Assembly: GCA_036502965.1 (NCBI GenBank)
Contig: DASXXT010000295.1
Location: forward strand, 1 to 17,255
Reading direction: 5' to 3'
Length of the DNA: 17,255 nt
Source: Roseiarcus sp036502965
GTDB taxonomy: Bacteria; Pseudomonadota; Alphaproteobacteria; Rhizobiales; Beijerinckiaceae
Shown here: one piece after another, positions 1-6,710 of the stretch
Position numbering within the stretch: position 1 is the first letter of the stretch
Layout of the letters: every line of letters begins with the position of its first letter
Notes under the pieces: generated by a model
Told to the model about the DNA's origin: nothing
The model's input: the letters and a program-made list of their open reading frames with translations, nothing else
The model's database searches: none
Position numbers and translations under genes: made by a program

Positions 1-1707
1 CACGTGGTGATCCGTCCTGAGGATCTCGTCGTGTACGAACTGCACGTTCAGGACTACACGGCGCGGATCGGCGGCCTGCCTCCCGAGGCCCGGGGTAGCT
101 ACCTCGGTCTCGCGCAAAGCGGACTGAAGACGCCGAGCGGCCTCACAGCGGGCATCGACCACCTGGTCGCACTCGGCGTCAACGCCGTCGAACTCATGCC
201 CGTCATGCAATACGACGAGGAGACCGCGTCAACCGCGGCACGGCTCAATCACTGGGGCTATATGACGACGAGCTTCTTTGCGCCGGAGGCTCGCTACGCT
301 TCAAAACCGGGACAGGAAGTCATCGAGCTGAAGCAGCTCGTGCAGGCGTTCCACGACCGCGGCATCGCGGTTTTCATGGACGTCGTCTACAACCACACCG
401 CCGAAGGCAGCTGGCTGCAGGATGGGCGGCTGGCCTACAAATGCTACGATTTCTGCGACGACATCCCCGAAATCTACCGCGAAGGAGTTAATGGGGGATT
501 CGCCAATGACAGCGGAACCGGCAACGACGTCGACTTCTCCGGCGGCGACCGGTTCACCAAGCGCCTGGTCCTAGACTCGCTCGCCACGTGGTACGGAACT
601 TATGGAATCGACGGCTTCCGGTTCGACCTCGCCCGGGTGCTCGCTGACGGCTCAACGGACGCCGCGGACTGGGTCAACCGCGATTCGCGCTTCGGAGCCG
701 CGCACCTGCACGCCGAGCCCTGGGACAATGGCGGCCAATGGTGGAACTTCATGGACAGCGCGGGATGGGATTTTCGCAACAATCGCTGGGCCAAGTGGAT
801 CGGCAAGTACCGGGACGACGCGCGCCTTCTTTCGGAAAGCGACCTCCGCAACCCGGGCCTCCTCAAGCAACTCATCGAGGGGCGCGGGGCGGTGCCGGGT
901 TCCAGCGACCCGGCCTCCAGCAAACCCTGGCGGTCGATCAACTTCGTCGCGATCCATGACGGCTACACGCTGCGCGATTGCATGGTCTTCAACGACAGCG
1001 ATGGCTCGCAGAATTGCTGGGATAGCGGCGGCGATGAGGATCTCCGGCGCAAACGCGAAAAGCTTCTCCTTGGCCTCCTGTTCACCTCCAACGGAGCGCC
1101 GCTTCTACAGGAAGGGGACGAGTTCGGCCGAACCAAATCGGGCGCCGGCCAGGAAGGCGCACGCAACAGCTATGACCAGGAATCCGCCTCCGGCGACGCG
1201 GCGGTCAACGACGTCAACTGGATCGACTGGAGTCTGAAGGACGGAAGCAACACAGGTTCGCCGAATGCCCCAAGTTACGGGCAGGAACTGTCGGAATGGA
1301 CCCAAGGGCTGATCGCCTTGCGCAAACGCTGGACTCATTTCCGCAAGTCCGACTTCGCCGACTATGCGCCGAATCCCCGCTCGCAGCCTGGCGATCCCGC
1401 CAATGACGGGCGCCTCAGCTATGCGTGGGAGGGACCGGCGACAGGCGCCCCGAGCCAACTCGCTGCGATCTGGTGGGGCCGGCCGAGCGAGCCCGACCTG
1501 ATGGTGATCTACAACGAAAACTGGGCGCCTTTTACAGTGACGAATCTCGGCGACTGGTCGCGGCCGCCCTGGAAGGTGCTCGCGCGCTCGTGGCTTCCCC
1601 GCGGAGACGACCTGTGCGCGATGTCCGATTGGACAGCCTGTCCGGACGCCGGTCAGTCCTTCGCTATCGAGGGAAGATCCATGGCGATCCTCGCCGCTTC
1701 AAGGTGA
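1..1707 (+). CDS. Isoamylase-type glycogen/starch debranching enzyme (GH13), 5' end outside window
   Basis: Hydrolyses alpha-1,6 branch points in glycogen or similar glucans. The reading frame is open from the first base, so the N-terminus, normally a CBM48-like beta domain, lies upstream; the GTG at 4 is probably internal. About 568 residues are visible. Numbering from the GTG, the four GH13 regions are in order: DVVYNH (about 126-131), GFRFDLA with nucleophile Asp208, HAEPWD with acid/base Glu238, and FVAIHDGYT with transition-state Asp319. The segments HWGYMTTSFFAPEARYA and INFVAIHDGYTL resemble Pseudomonas-type isoamylase more than pullulanase. A C-terminal beta domain (about 450-567) closes the protein. 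Whether it is secreted cannot be told, since the start is missing. It ends at TGA 1705-1707, and no glg gene follows. A GlgX-type enzyme is the alternative. The GH13 debrancher call is firm; the isoamylase subtype is likely. Confidence 0.9.
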   Translation, partial: HVVIRPEDLVVYELHVQDYTARIGGLPPEARGSYLGLAQSGLKTPSGLTAGIDHLVALGVNAVELMPVMQYDEETASTAARLNHWGYMTTSFFAPEARYASKPGQEVIELKQLVQAFHDRGIAVFMDVVYNHTAEGSWLQDGRLAYKCYDFCDDIPEIYREGVNGGFANDSGTGNDVDFSGGDRFTKRLVLDSLATWYGTYGIDGFRFDLARVLADGSTDAADWVNRDSRFGAAHLHAEPWDNGGQWWNFMDSAGWDFRNNRWAKWIGKYRDDARLLSESDLRNPGLLKQLIEGRGAVPGSSDPASSKPWRSINFVAIHDGYTLRDCMVFNDSDGSQNCWDSGGDEDLRRKREKLLLGLLFTSNGAPLLQEGDEFGRTKSGAGQEGARNSYDQESASGDAAVNDVNWIDWSLKDGSNTGSPNAPSYGQELSEWTQGLIALRKRWTHFRKSDFADYAPNPRSQPGDPANDGRLSYAWEGPATGAPSQLAAIWWGRPSEPDLMVIYNENWAPFTVTNLGDWSRPPWKVLARSWLPRGDDLCAMSDWTACPDAGQSFAIEGRSMAILAASR

Positions 1708-2033
1708 CTTCCGCCTTTACCTTTTTGCTTCCGTAGCCGAGCCCGACTGGGAACTTTCCGGTCCGGGCGGAGAGCTGTGCCCCCTGAACCGCCGGACGGC
1801 AGACGGCATCGGCTGCTCCCATGCGAATTCTGAAGCCGTGCAATTTTATTGCCAAAACCAGAAGCCGGTGTTATAACTTATCATTCGACCGATCGAAACC
1901 CCGCGCCTCGGCAGCGCGCGGAGAGAGCAGGCGCGATGCGAGAGAAAGGAGCCGAAACGTCTCGTATAAAGCCTGAGAGGCGAACCAAATTTTTTTATTT
2001 GAATCGGCCGTAACCCATTGAAAAGTCCCGATT

Positions 2034-2084
2034 CGAAAAAATAAACGTAAGTAAATGAAAGCAAATTTGCTTACGTTATTTTCG
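2034..2084. repeat. Imperfect inverted repeat in AT-rich DNA
   Basis: The arm at 2034-2051 (CGAAAAAATAAACGTAAG) is matched by the reverse complement of 2070-2084 (CGAAAATAACGTAAG) apart from a few extra A bases. The inner 8 bp, AACGTAAG and CTTACGTT, pair perfectly. Between them lies a further 12-bp palindrome, AGCAAATTTGCT (2060-2071). This is seen directly. It could be a protein-binding site, a stem in an RNA, or a relic of a small mobile element; nothing here decides between these. Confidence 0.55.
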
Positions 2085-2110
2085 TTTAGTTGCATTTATT
2101 TGCCTTCGAG

Positions 2111-2127
2111 CCCCCGGTCTCCGGGGG
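2111..2127 (-). terminator. Candidate hairpin terminator for the extensin-like gene
   Basis: A perfect 7-bp GC stem, CCCCCGG / CCGGGGG, with a 3-nt TCT loop sits about 40 nt beyond the stop codon of the minus-strand extensin gene. There is no clear T run on the minus strand side, only an AT-rich tail, so efficient intrinsic termination is uncertain. On the plus strand it is followed by a short TTTT. Confidence 0.4.
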
Positions 2128-2167
2128 ATCGTTTTGGGCTGCCGCCGGCGGGGTGGGGCGCGGCGCT

Positions 2168-3124
2168 CTAATTGTCGTGGTCGCGGATCGACGACGTCGG
2201 CCTCGTGTCGACCGCAGGATAAACGCCTTCCGGCAGGATCGGCGGCGCCGGATCGCTCTCCCCCACCGGCGCCGGCGGCAAGGCGCCGTCGGGTCCATCG
2301 CCCGGTCCCGGCGCAGCGTGCGGGGGAGCGGCCGCGGCGCCCGGGGCGGGGGCGCTCAGATGCGCGATGTCGAGCGGCTCATCGATATTGGGCGCGGGCG
2401 GCAGGCCGTCACTGGGCGCAGGCGCCGCCGGCAACAGATCGGGCGCTGGCGTCGGCTTGCAGATGCGCCGGGGGCCGGTGTCAGTCGAGCCGTGATTGGC
2501 GAGATCGAGGTGGATGTGGTTGTAGTGGAAGACGTCCGCGCCGGGGCCCAGGACGGTGGTGAAATATTGGCAGGCGCCCGCGTGGGCCTCGTGCAGGAAA
2601 GCGGCTTCCTGGCTGTCGGTCTTCTTCCAGTCGTGGACGAAGTCGATCTCTCGGTCGTCGGCGAGCGTGAAGCCGGCGACGTCGACCGCGTTGCCGAAGG
2701 CGTGCTCGGACAGACGCGCCCCGGGCATATTGTCGATTCCCCGGCAGCTATAGGCGCCGAACACGTTGACAGTCGCGACCCTCTGCCCGAAGCGGGTCTC
2801 AGCGTCGGGCTCGACGATGGCGTTGAGCCAGGCCTCCAGCGCCGGGATCATCGGGCAGTCGATGGTGAGCGTCTTGTCGACGGCGATCGCGCCGTTGGCC
2901 AGCGCCGAGACCTTGAGCGGACGGGTCATGCCGCAGATGCCCGGACCGTCGATTTCTGCCGCCGGGACAATGGTATCGGAAGGCGTGACCAGCTTGCTGG
3001 CGAAGCAGGCGTTTTCGGCCTGAGCGCGCCAGACCGGCCGCTCGGGACGGCCGGGGAACCCGCAGCTCGTGAGACACAAAGCCGCGACGAACGCGGGCAA
3101 CACAGGCGAAACGCGACGCGCCAT
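2168..3124 (-). CDS. Extensin-family lipoprotein (LAS-type metallopeptidase fold)
   Basis: Predicted envelope lipoprotein of 318 residues with an extensin-like C-terminal domain (PF06904 type), widespread in Alphaproteobacteria and related to LAS/VanY-type peptidoglycan carboxypeptidases. Residues 1-21 form a lipoprotein signal with lipobox LTSC, so Cys21 should be lipidated. The putative metal site is visible: SEHAFGNAVDV (His141, Asp148) and FHYNHIHLDL (His203, His205, Asp207), the SxHxxGxAxD and HxH signatures. Cysteines at about 40, 64, 90, 127 and 185 may form disulfides. Residues from about 224 to 318 are a Pro/Ala-rich, acidic tail, probably a flexible spacer. A role in cell-wall remodelling is inferred from the family. 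The ATG at 3124 has a weak ribosome site but gives a proper signal sequence. It diverges from the DUF1007 gene and has two CtrA-like boxes 25-68 bp upstream. Confidence 0.88.
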   Translation of the reverse strand: MARRVSPVLPAFVAALCLTSCGFPGRPERPVWRAQAENACFASKLVTPSDTIVPAAEIDGPGICGMTRPLKVSALANGAIAVDKTLTIDCPMIPALEAWLNAIVEPDAETRFGQRVATVNVFGAYSCRGIDNMPGARLSEHAFGNAVDVAGFTLADDREIDFVHDWKKTDSQEAAFLHEAHAGACQYFTTVLGPGADVFHYNHIHLDLANHGSTDTGPRRICKPTPAPDLLPAAPAPSDGLPPAPNIDEPLDIAHLSAPAPGAAAAPPHAAPGPGDGPDGALPPAPVGESDPAPPILPEGVYPAVDTRPTSSIRDHDN

Positions 3125-3148
3125 GGCGCGAAACTTGAGCCTATTGGC

Positions 3149-3192
3149 TTAAGAATCGCTGAACCATCGCGCGTTAAGATTCGCTCAACCAT
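3149..3192. promoter_or_regulatory. Two tandem CtrA-like boxes in a divergent promoter region
   Basis: Two 19-bp direct repeats, TTAAGAATCGCTGAACCAT (3149-3167) and TTAAGATTCGCTCAACCAT (3174-3192), agree at 17 of 19 positions and start 25 bp apart. Each contains TTAA-N7-TNAAC (TGAAC, TCAAC), one mismatch from the alphaproteobacterial CtrA consensus TTAA-N7-TTAAC. They lie 25-68 bp upstream of the extensin-like gene and 55-98 bp upstream of the DUF1007 start. The repeat is directly seen; CtrA as the binding factor is inferred. Confidence 0.5.
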
Positions 3193-3246
3193 GATCGAGT
3201 GGCGCGCCATCTCGTCGCCGCACTTTGCCAGCAAGGAAGCTTCGCT

Positions 3247-3903
3247 ATGGGCGGCCGACAGCGGAATTGGCGAATCGCGGCGTTGGGTCTGGCGTTCGGG
3301 CTCACGACGACAGCGCCGGCGGGCGCGCACCCGCATGTCTGGATCACCGTCAAAAGCCAAATCGCGTTCACGCCCGAGGGCAAGGTTTCAGCGGTGATTC
3401 ACGACTGGGTTTTCGACGAGATGTATTCGTCTTTCGCCACCCAGGGCCTCGCGCGGCCTGGCGAACTGGTCAAGAAAGCGCAGTTCGCCCCCTTGGCCAA
3501 GGAGAACGCCGGGAGCCTAGCGGAAATCGGCTATTTCACCACATTGAAAATCGGAGGCAAGGCGGTGGATTTCGACTCAGTGACCGACTATTGGATGCAG
3601 GAGCGGCCGGACCATCTGGTCGAGTTCCACGTCACCCTGCCGCTGAAGACTCCGACCGCCGTGACCAAGTTCCTCACCCTGCGCGTCGCCGACCCTGAGT
3701 TTTTCATCGATTTCGAATTTGACGACAAGGACCCGGTGAAGCTGGTCTCCGCGCCGCCGGGATGCGCAGCGACGGTCGCCAAGCCGAAGCCGCTCGAGGC
3801 GAACGACAAGCAGAAACTGACCGAATCCTTCTTCACCAACCTCGCGCCGGGAACCAATTTCGGTTTCAAAATGGCGAGCGCCGCAATCATCGCGTGCCCA
3901 TGA
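3247..3903 (+). CDS. DUF1007 family secreted protein, partner of Ni/Co transporter
   Basis: A 218-residue exported protein of the DUF1007 family (PF06226), commonly found directly upstream of NicO-type nickel/cobalt permeases; a periplasmic accessory role in metal handling is inferred. Residues 1-27 form a signal peptide with hydrophobic core and an AGA cleavage site, after which the mature protein begins HPHVWITVKSQ, the typical His-rich N-terminus of this family. I chose ATG 3247 because AAGGAAG (3233-3239) sits 7 nt before it and the signal peptide then starts correctly; an in-frame GTG at 3199 would add 16 residues with a poor leader. Its stop overlaps the start of the next gene (ATGA, 3900-3903), so the two are translationally coupled. 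Confidence 0.88.
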   Translation: MGGRQRNWRIAALGLAFGLTTTAPAGAHPHVWITVKSQIAFTPEGKVSAVIHDWVFDEMYSSFATQGLARPGELVKKAQFAPLAKENAGSLAEIGYFTTLKIGGKAVDFDSVTDYWMQERPDHLVEFHVTLPLKTPTAVTKFLTLRVADPEFFIDFEFDDKDPVKLVSAPPGCAATVAKPKPLEANDKQKLTESFFTNLAPGTNFGFKMASAAIIACP

Positions 3904-4958
3904 CCAAGCGGACAATCGTACGGATCAGCCTTGGATGCACGGCCTGGAGCGCGTGGGCCGCGACCGCGGTGGCGCAACTTTCCCCGCGGCCGTTCGCGGT
4001 CGCCGGCGGCGAGGGAGGGGGCGGCGCCGCAGCCGGCGTCACAGGCTGGCTGATGGCCGAGCAGTCCTCGCTCACCCATCTCATCGCGGCCAAGGTGCAC
4101 GCGCTTCACGGGCAGTCGAGCGCGGCCTGGGGCCTCGTCGGCCTCGGCCTCGCCTATGGCGTGATTCATGCGGCCGGGCCCGGACACGGCAAGACCGTCC
4201 TCGCCTCTTACATGCTGGCCAACGAAACGTCGCTCAAACGCGGCGCGGTGATGGCGCTGTTGGCGGCGCTGCTTCAGGCCCTGATCGCGATCGTGCTCGT
4301 CGGCGCGGCCGGGTTTGTGTTCAGTGCAACCGCTTCGCAGATGAATCAGGCCGCCGACTGCATTGTGCTTGCGAGCTATTGCAGCGTCGCCGCAATAGGT
4401 GTGTGGCTGGTCTGGCGAAAGGGCGGAGCGCTCATCGCGGCCCTGAGCCGGCATGTCGATCGCCGGCGGGCATTGGCTTCCACCCCGTCCTATGCGGGCA
4501 TCCGGTGGCGAAGGCCCGCGTTCAGCCTTTCGGCCGCGGCCTGTCGCGCCGGGGCGCCGGGCAGCATGGGAAAGGCTGTAGACGAATGCGGACACACGCA
4601 CGCATTCGATAAAGCTCAGCTTGACGGACCGTTTTCCTGGCGCGACGCGGCGGGAACGGTAATCGCCGCGGGAGCTCGTCCCTGCTCGGGCGCGATCCTG
4701 GTGCTAGTGTTCGCAATGGCGCAGGGGCTGTTCGCCGCCGGAGTCGGGGCCGCCCTTGCGATGGCGATCGGCACGGCCGTGACGACCGGAGCGCTCGCCT
4801 GGATAGCTGTATTCGCTAAGTCCACCGCAATGCGACTCGCGGCGGGCGAGAGTTCGCGCCTTGCGCTGGTGGCGAAGGGATTCGAATTCGCCGCCGCCCT
4901 GGCGGTTTTGGCGTTCGGTGTTGCGCTTCTGATCGGCGCGCGGGGTGCCCCCGCCTGA
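3900..4958 (+). CDS. NicO/RcnA-family nickel/cobalt exporter
   Basis: Inner-membrane permease of 352 residues in the NicO superfamily (RcnA-like), expected to export Ni2+ and/or Co2+. Both family signatures are present: HAAGPGHGKTVLASYML (90-106, end of the first transport helix) and GARPCSGAILVLVFA (258-272). A loop around 183-245 is basic and then carries DECGHTHAF (228-236), a plausible metal-binding stretch. About six to seven hydrophobic segments can be seen, with an N-terminal one (about 8-26) that may be a signal or anchor. ATG 3900 overlaps the DUF1007 stop. No RcnR/DmeR-type regulator gene is adjacent in this window. Downstream lie remnants, including part of another cation-efflux gene. 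Direction and metal specificity are inferred from family. Confidence 0.88.
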   Translation: MTKRTIVRISLGCTAWSAWAATAVAQLSPRPFAVAGGEGGGGAAAGVTGWLMAEQSSLTHLIAAKVHALHGQSSAAWGLVGLGLAYGVIHAAGPGHGKTVLASYMLANETSLKRGAVMALLAALLQALIAIVLVGAAGFVFSATASQMNQAADCIVLASYCSVAAIGVWLVWRKGGALIAALSRHVDRRRALASTPSYAGIRWRRPAFSLSAAACRAGAPGSMGKAVDECGHTHAFDKAQLDGPFSWRDAAGTVIAAGARPCSGAILVLVFAMAQGLFAAGVGAALAMAIGTAVTTGALAWIAVFAKSTAMRLAAGESSRLALVAKGFEFAAALAVLAFGVALLIGARGAPA

Positions 4959-5097
4959 CGGGGCCATTTTGGGCCGTCGCCCTTCCAGACTGCGCGAGTT
5001 GTCCATTCCGATAGGAGGTCACCCGGATAGACCGAGGATCCCCGCCGGGATAAGCAGGCGGCCCAGCGGAGCTGAACATTCCGCGTTGGAGGTCGCG

Positions 5098-5550
5098 ATG
5101 GCGGGGACATTCGGTGTCGAGAGCGCTGGTCAAACGACCGACGCATCGACGCTCGCCATCTTTCAGCGGGACTGGGCGCTCACCGCAAAATGGTCGTCAA
5201 CAATTTTCTCTTTCACCGCGAAGCGTATGGACGCCTGCATGGAACCGGCGTTCATGCGGAAGGTTTGAGGCGATCTCGCGGATGGGGGCGCCTTCTTGAT
5301 CTATGAAAACGCCGGCCCCAACGGCGAGGATCGCGAAAGCTGGATGCGCAGCTGGGACCTGCAACGGCCGTTGTGGACGGCGTATTCGGACGAAGAGTTC
5401 GCGGCGATGACGAGCGATGTTCACAGCGCCGATTTCCCGGAGCCGGACGCGAACCGGCGATCGCTCGGGATGGATAGCGGATTTTCGTCCGTTCGTGAAC
5501 TTTACGCCGCACCCTCGAACCTCTTTCGCCTCTATTGCTTCGCCGCGTGA
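5098..5550 (+). pseudogene. Gutted SAM-dependent methyltransferase remnant
   Basis: ATG 5098 has a strong ribosome site, GGAGGT at 5088-5093. The first frame gives about 31 residues ending RDWALTAK; similarity then jumps frame at about 5190 to VVNNFLFHREAYGRLHG, which resembles the N-terminal part of class I methyltransferases. From about 5245 the first frame resumes as AFMRKV, a TGA at 5266-5268, then GDLADGGAFLIYENAGPNG and a long C-terminal part (DRESWMRSWDLQRPLWTAY, FRLYCFAA) typical of the end of this family. The core with the glycine-rich SAM-binding loop is missing, so about 80-90 codons seem deleted. Lesions are therefore one frameshift, one internal deletion and one nonsense codon. 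The family assignment is from remembered pattern, strongest for the C-terminal 90 residues. Confidence 0.65.
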
Positions 5551-5725
5551 GTGTGGACGCTGGCGGCGACCAGGTCGCCGATCCGCATCTCTGGCGGCTG
5601 GGCCCCGGACACCTCGGCGCGATGTGTCGGTGGTCACCCCGACCCAGCGCTGCGAGGCCCACTATCGGGCCAAGCTTGCCCGCTTCCGCTCGCTCTCGGA
5701 TTTGACGGTGAGGCGCGCCGCGTGA
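5544..5725 (+). pseudogene. C-terminal remnant of a CDF (DmeF-like) cation efflux gene
   Basis: In one frame the DNA reads GGDQVADPHLWRLGPGHLGA (5562-5621), close to the conserved C-terminal cytoplasmic domain of DmeF-type cation diffusion facilitators. In another frame it continues VSVVTPTQRCEAHYRAKLA and FRSLSDLTVRRAA to TGA 5723-5725. Adding a single base after AT at 5622-5623 joins the two as GHLGAIVSVVT, the expected family sequence, so a one-base deletion is inferred. All the transmembrane part is absent; the fragment begins where the methyltransferase remnant ends. Such proteins export Co2+/Ni2+/Zn2+, matching the intact NicO exporter about 600 bp upstream. It cannot be functional. Confidence 0.65.
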
Positions 5726-5747
5726 GCGGGTGCGAGACGACCGGACA

Positions 5748-5778
5748 AACAAAAAGGCCGCCGGGGAGGGCGGCCTTT
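5748..5778 (-). terminator. Rho-independent terminator of the PEP-CTERM gene
   Basis: On the minus strand a 10-bp stem, AAAGGCCGCC / GGCGGCCTTT (arms 5769-5778 and 5753-5762), with a 6-nt loop is followed by a T-rich tail (TTTTTGTTT). It lies 16 bp beyond the stop of the PEP-CTERM gene, the classic arrangement. Confidence 0.9.
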
Positions 5779-5793
5779 CAGACTTGGGCTTGC

Positions 5794-6486
5794 CTACGCG
5801 CTAAGCGACGACGGTCGCTGCCTGGGGGATGAACGATAGCCGACAAACCCGAGGCCGGCGAAGCCCAGGATCATCATCGCCCAGGTGGAAGGCTCTGGCG
5901 TCGACGCCGTCACGCCGCCCGAAACATAGTCCAATGCGATGTCGCTGGTAGCCACCCCGACGCCGTAGCCGCCGTAGTCTATGCCGGTGATGGCGCCTAC
6001 GCCATTGTCGAACAAATCGACCACCATGCCGCCGCCTATACTGAACATAAGCCCGTAGATGTCCAGGAATCCGCCAGCCCCGTCGAAGTCGGATGCGGTC
6101 GCCGGCGCTCCGCCCGGCCAGAACAGATTGTCGTAGGTCAGGAAGCCATTGTTAACCGATGGCAGGCCTGAGGCGACCGCGAACCTGCTAAAATCATGGG
6201 GAGCCAGGAGATTCCCGGGTTCCGGCGTATCGTGAGTGACTGGCACCAGCGGGCCGACCGCCGCGTTGACGATGCCGAGGCCATTGTTCGTGTCAGTAAA
6301 CGTCCCGCTGATCCCCGTGATTTCGAAGGCGTTGGGATATTTCGCATCCGTCGCCGGACCGAAGGTTACTACGAGTGACCCGCTGACGCCCGGGCCGCTA
6401 AACGTGATCGGCATGGTGGCGGCGCGCGCCTGACCTGCCAACCCCACTCCCGCGAGCGCAGCCATGAGCCAATGGGTTTTTTTCAT
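5794..6486 (-). CDS. PEPxxWA-CTERM sorting domain protein
   Basis: Exported 230-residue protein of unknown specific function, targeted to the cell surface by the PEP-CTERM/exosortase system. It has an N-terminal signal peptide (MKKTHWLMAALAGVGLAGQ, then ARA) and, at 197-203, PEPSTWA followed by the hydrophobic helix MMILGFAGLGFVGY and a basic tail. The middle is rich in Gly, Asp, Asn and Thr, low in Lys and without Cys, as usual for this group. ATG 6486 was chosen because GGGGAG (6499-6494) is 7 nt upstream and the signal peptide starts there; the frame runs open to 6603 but without a leader. It appears to be a single-gene unit with its own terminator. No exosortase or polysaccharide gene is in the window, so processing must depend on one elsewhere. 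Confidence 0.85.
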   Translation of the reverse strand: MKKTHWLMAALAGVGLAGQARAATMPITFSGPGVSGSLVVTFGPATDAKYPNAFEITGISGTFTDTNNGLGIVNAAVGPLVPVTHDTPEPGNLLAPHDFSRFAVASGLPSVNNGFLTYDNLFWPGGAPATASDFDGAGGFLDIYGLMFSIGGGMVVDLFDNGVGAITGIDYGGYGVGVATSDIALDYVSGGVTASTPEPSTWAMMILGFAGLGFVGYRSSPRQRPSSLSA

Positions 6487-6620
6487 CTGACGTCTCCCCT
6501 TTTTGCCCGCACGATGAGCGGCGCATGAGGAACCTCCTCCTGCGTCTTCCCAGTGTCGTCTCCGCAAGTAAACCCCGGCCGACCTCTCTAACGCCTGCCC
6601 CACCTTCGAGCGCGCGGCTG

Positions 6621-6649
6621 ACCGTGATCGAAAGGCCCACCCCTGTCAA
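6621..6649 (-). promoter_or_regulatory. Possible promoter for the PEP-CTERM gene
   Basis: A perfect -35 hexamer TTGACA (6649-6644) is followed after 17 nt by CACGGT (6626-6621), a poor -10 match. It is about 135 nt upstream of the PEP-CTERM start, in a 224-bp gap (6487-6710) where I see nothing else. The good -35 box and spacing are the only support. Confidence 0.25.
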
Positions 6650-6710
6650 CTTTAGCGTAGTTGATCCGCCGTTGCGTTACGCCCAAACGGAATTCCAGAG
6701 GGGACGTTCG

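Larger units (their letters stand above)
1708..2167. other. Intergenic region, AT-rich in its second half
   Basis: No convincing gene lies here. Short ORFs on the minus strand (about 1846-2095) have no coding character and no recognisable product. At 1761-1770 and 1789-1797 there is an imperfect GC inverted repeat with an 18-nt loop and no T tract, a weak candidate for a transcript end of the upstream gene. From about 1985 to 2100 base composition drops to mostly A+T, unlike the GC-rich surroundings. That part holds an inverted repeat (2034-2084), followed by a GC hairpin (2111-2127). Confidence 0.6.

Noticed and set aside
1846..2095. Small minus-strand ORFs in the AT-rich gap
   Set aside because: No ribosome site, no coding bias and an unrecognisable product; likely chance ORFs in AT-rich sequence.
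2090..3397. Plus-strand ORF of 435 codons over the extensin-like gene
   Set aside because: Mostly antisense to a lipoprotein with a clear lipobox and metal motifs; Arg-rich and without a domain.
5004..5030. Possible RcnR/DmeR-type operator (ATAGGAGGTCACCCGGAT) before the methyltransferase remnant
   Set aside because: The symmetry is poor, no regulator gene is nearby and it lies downstream, not upstream, of the exporter.
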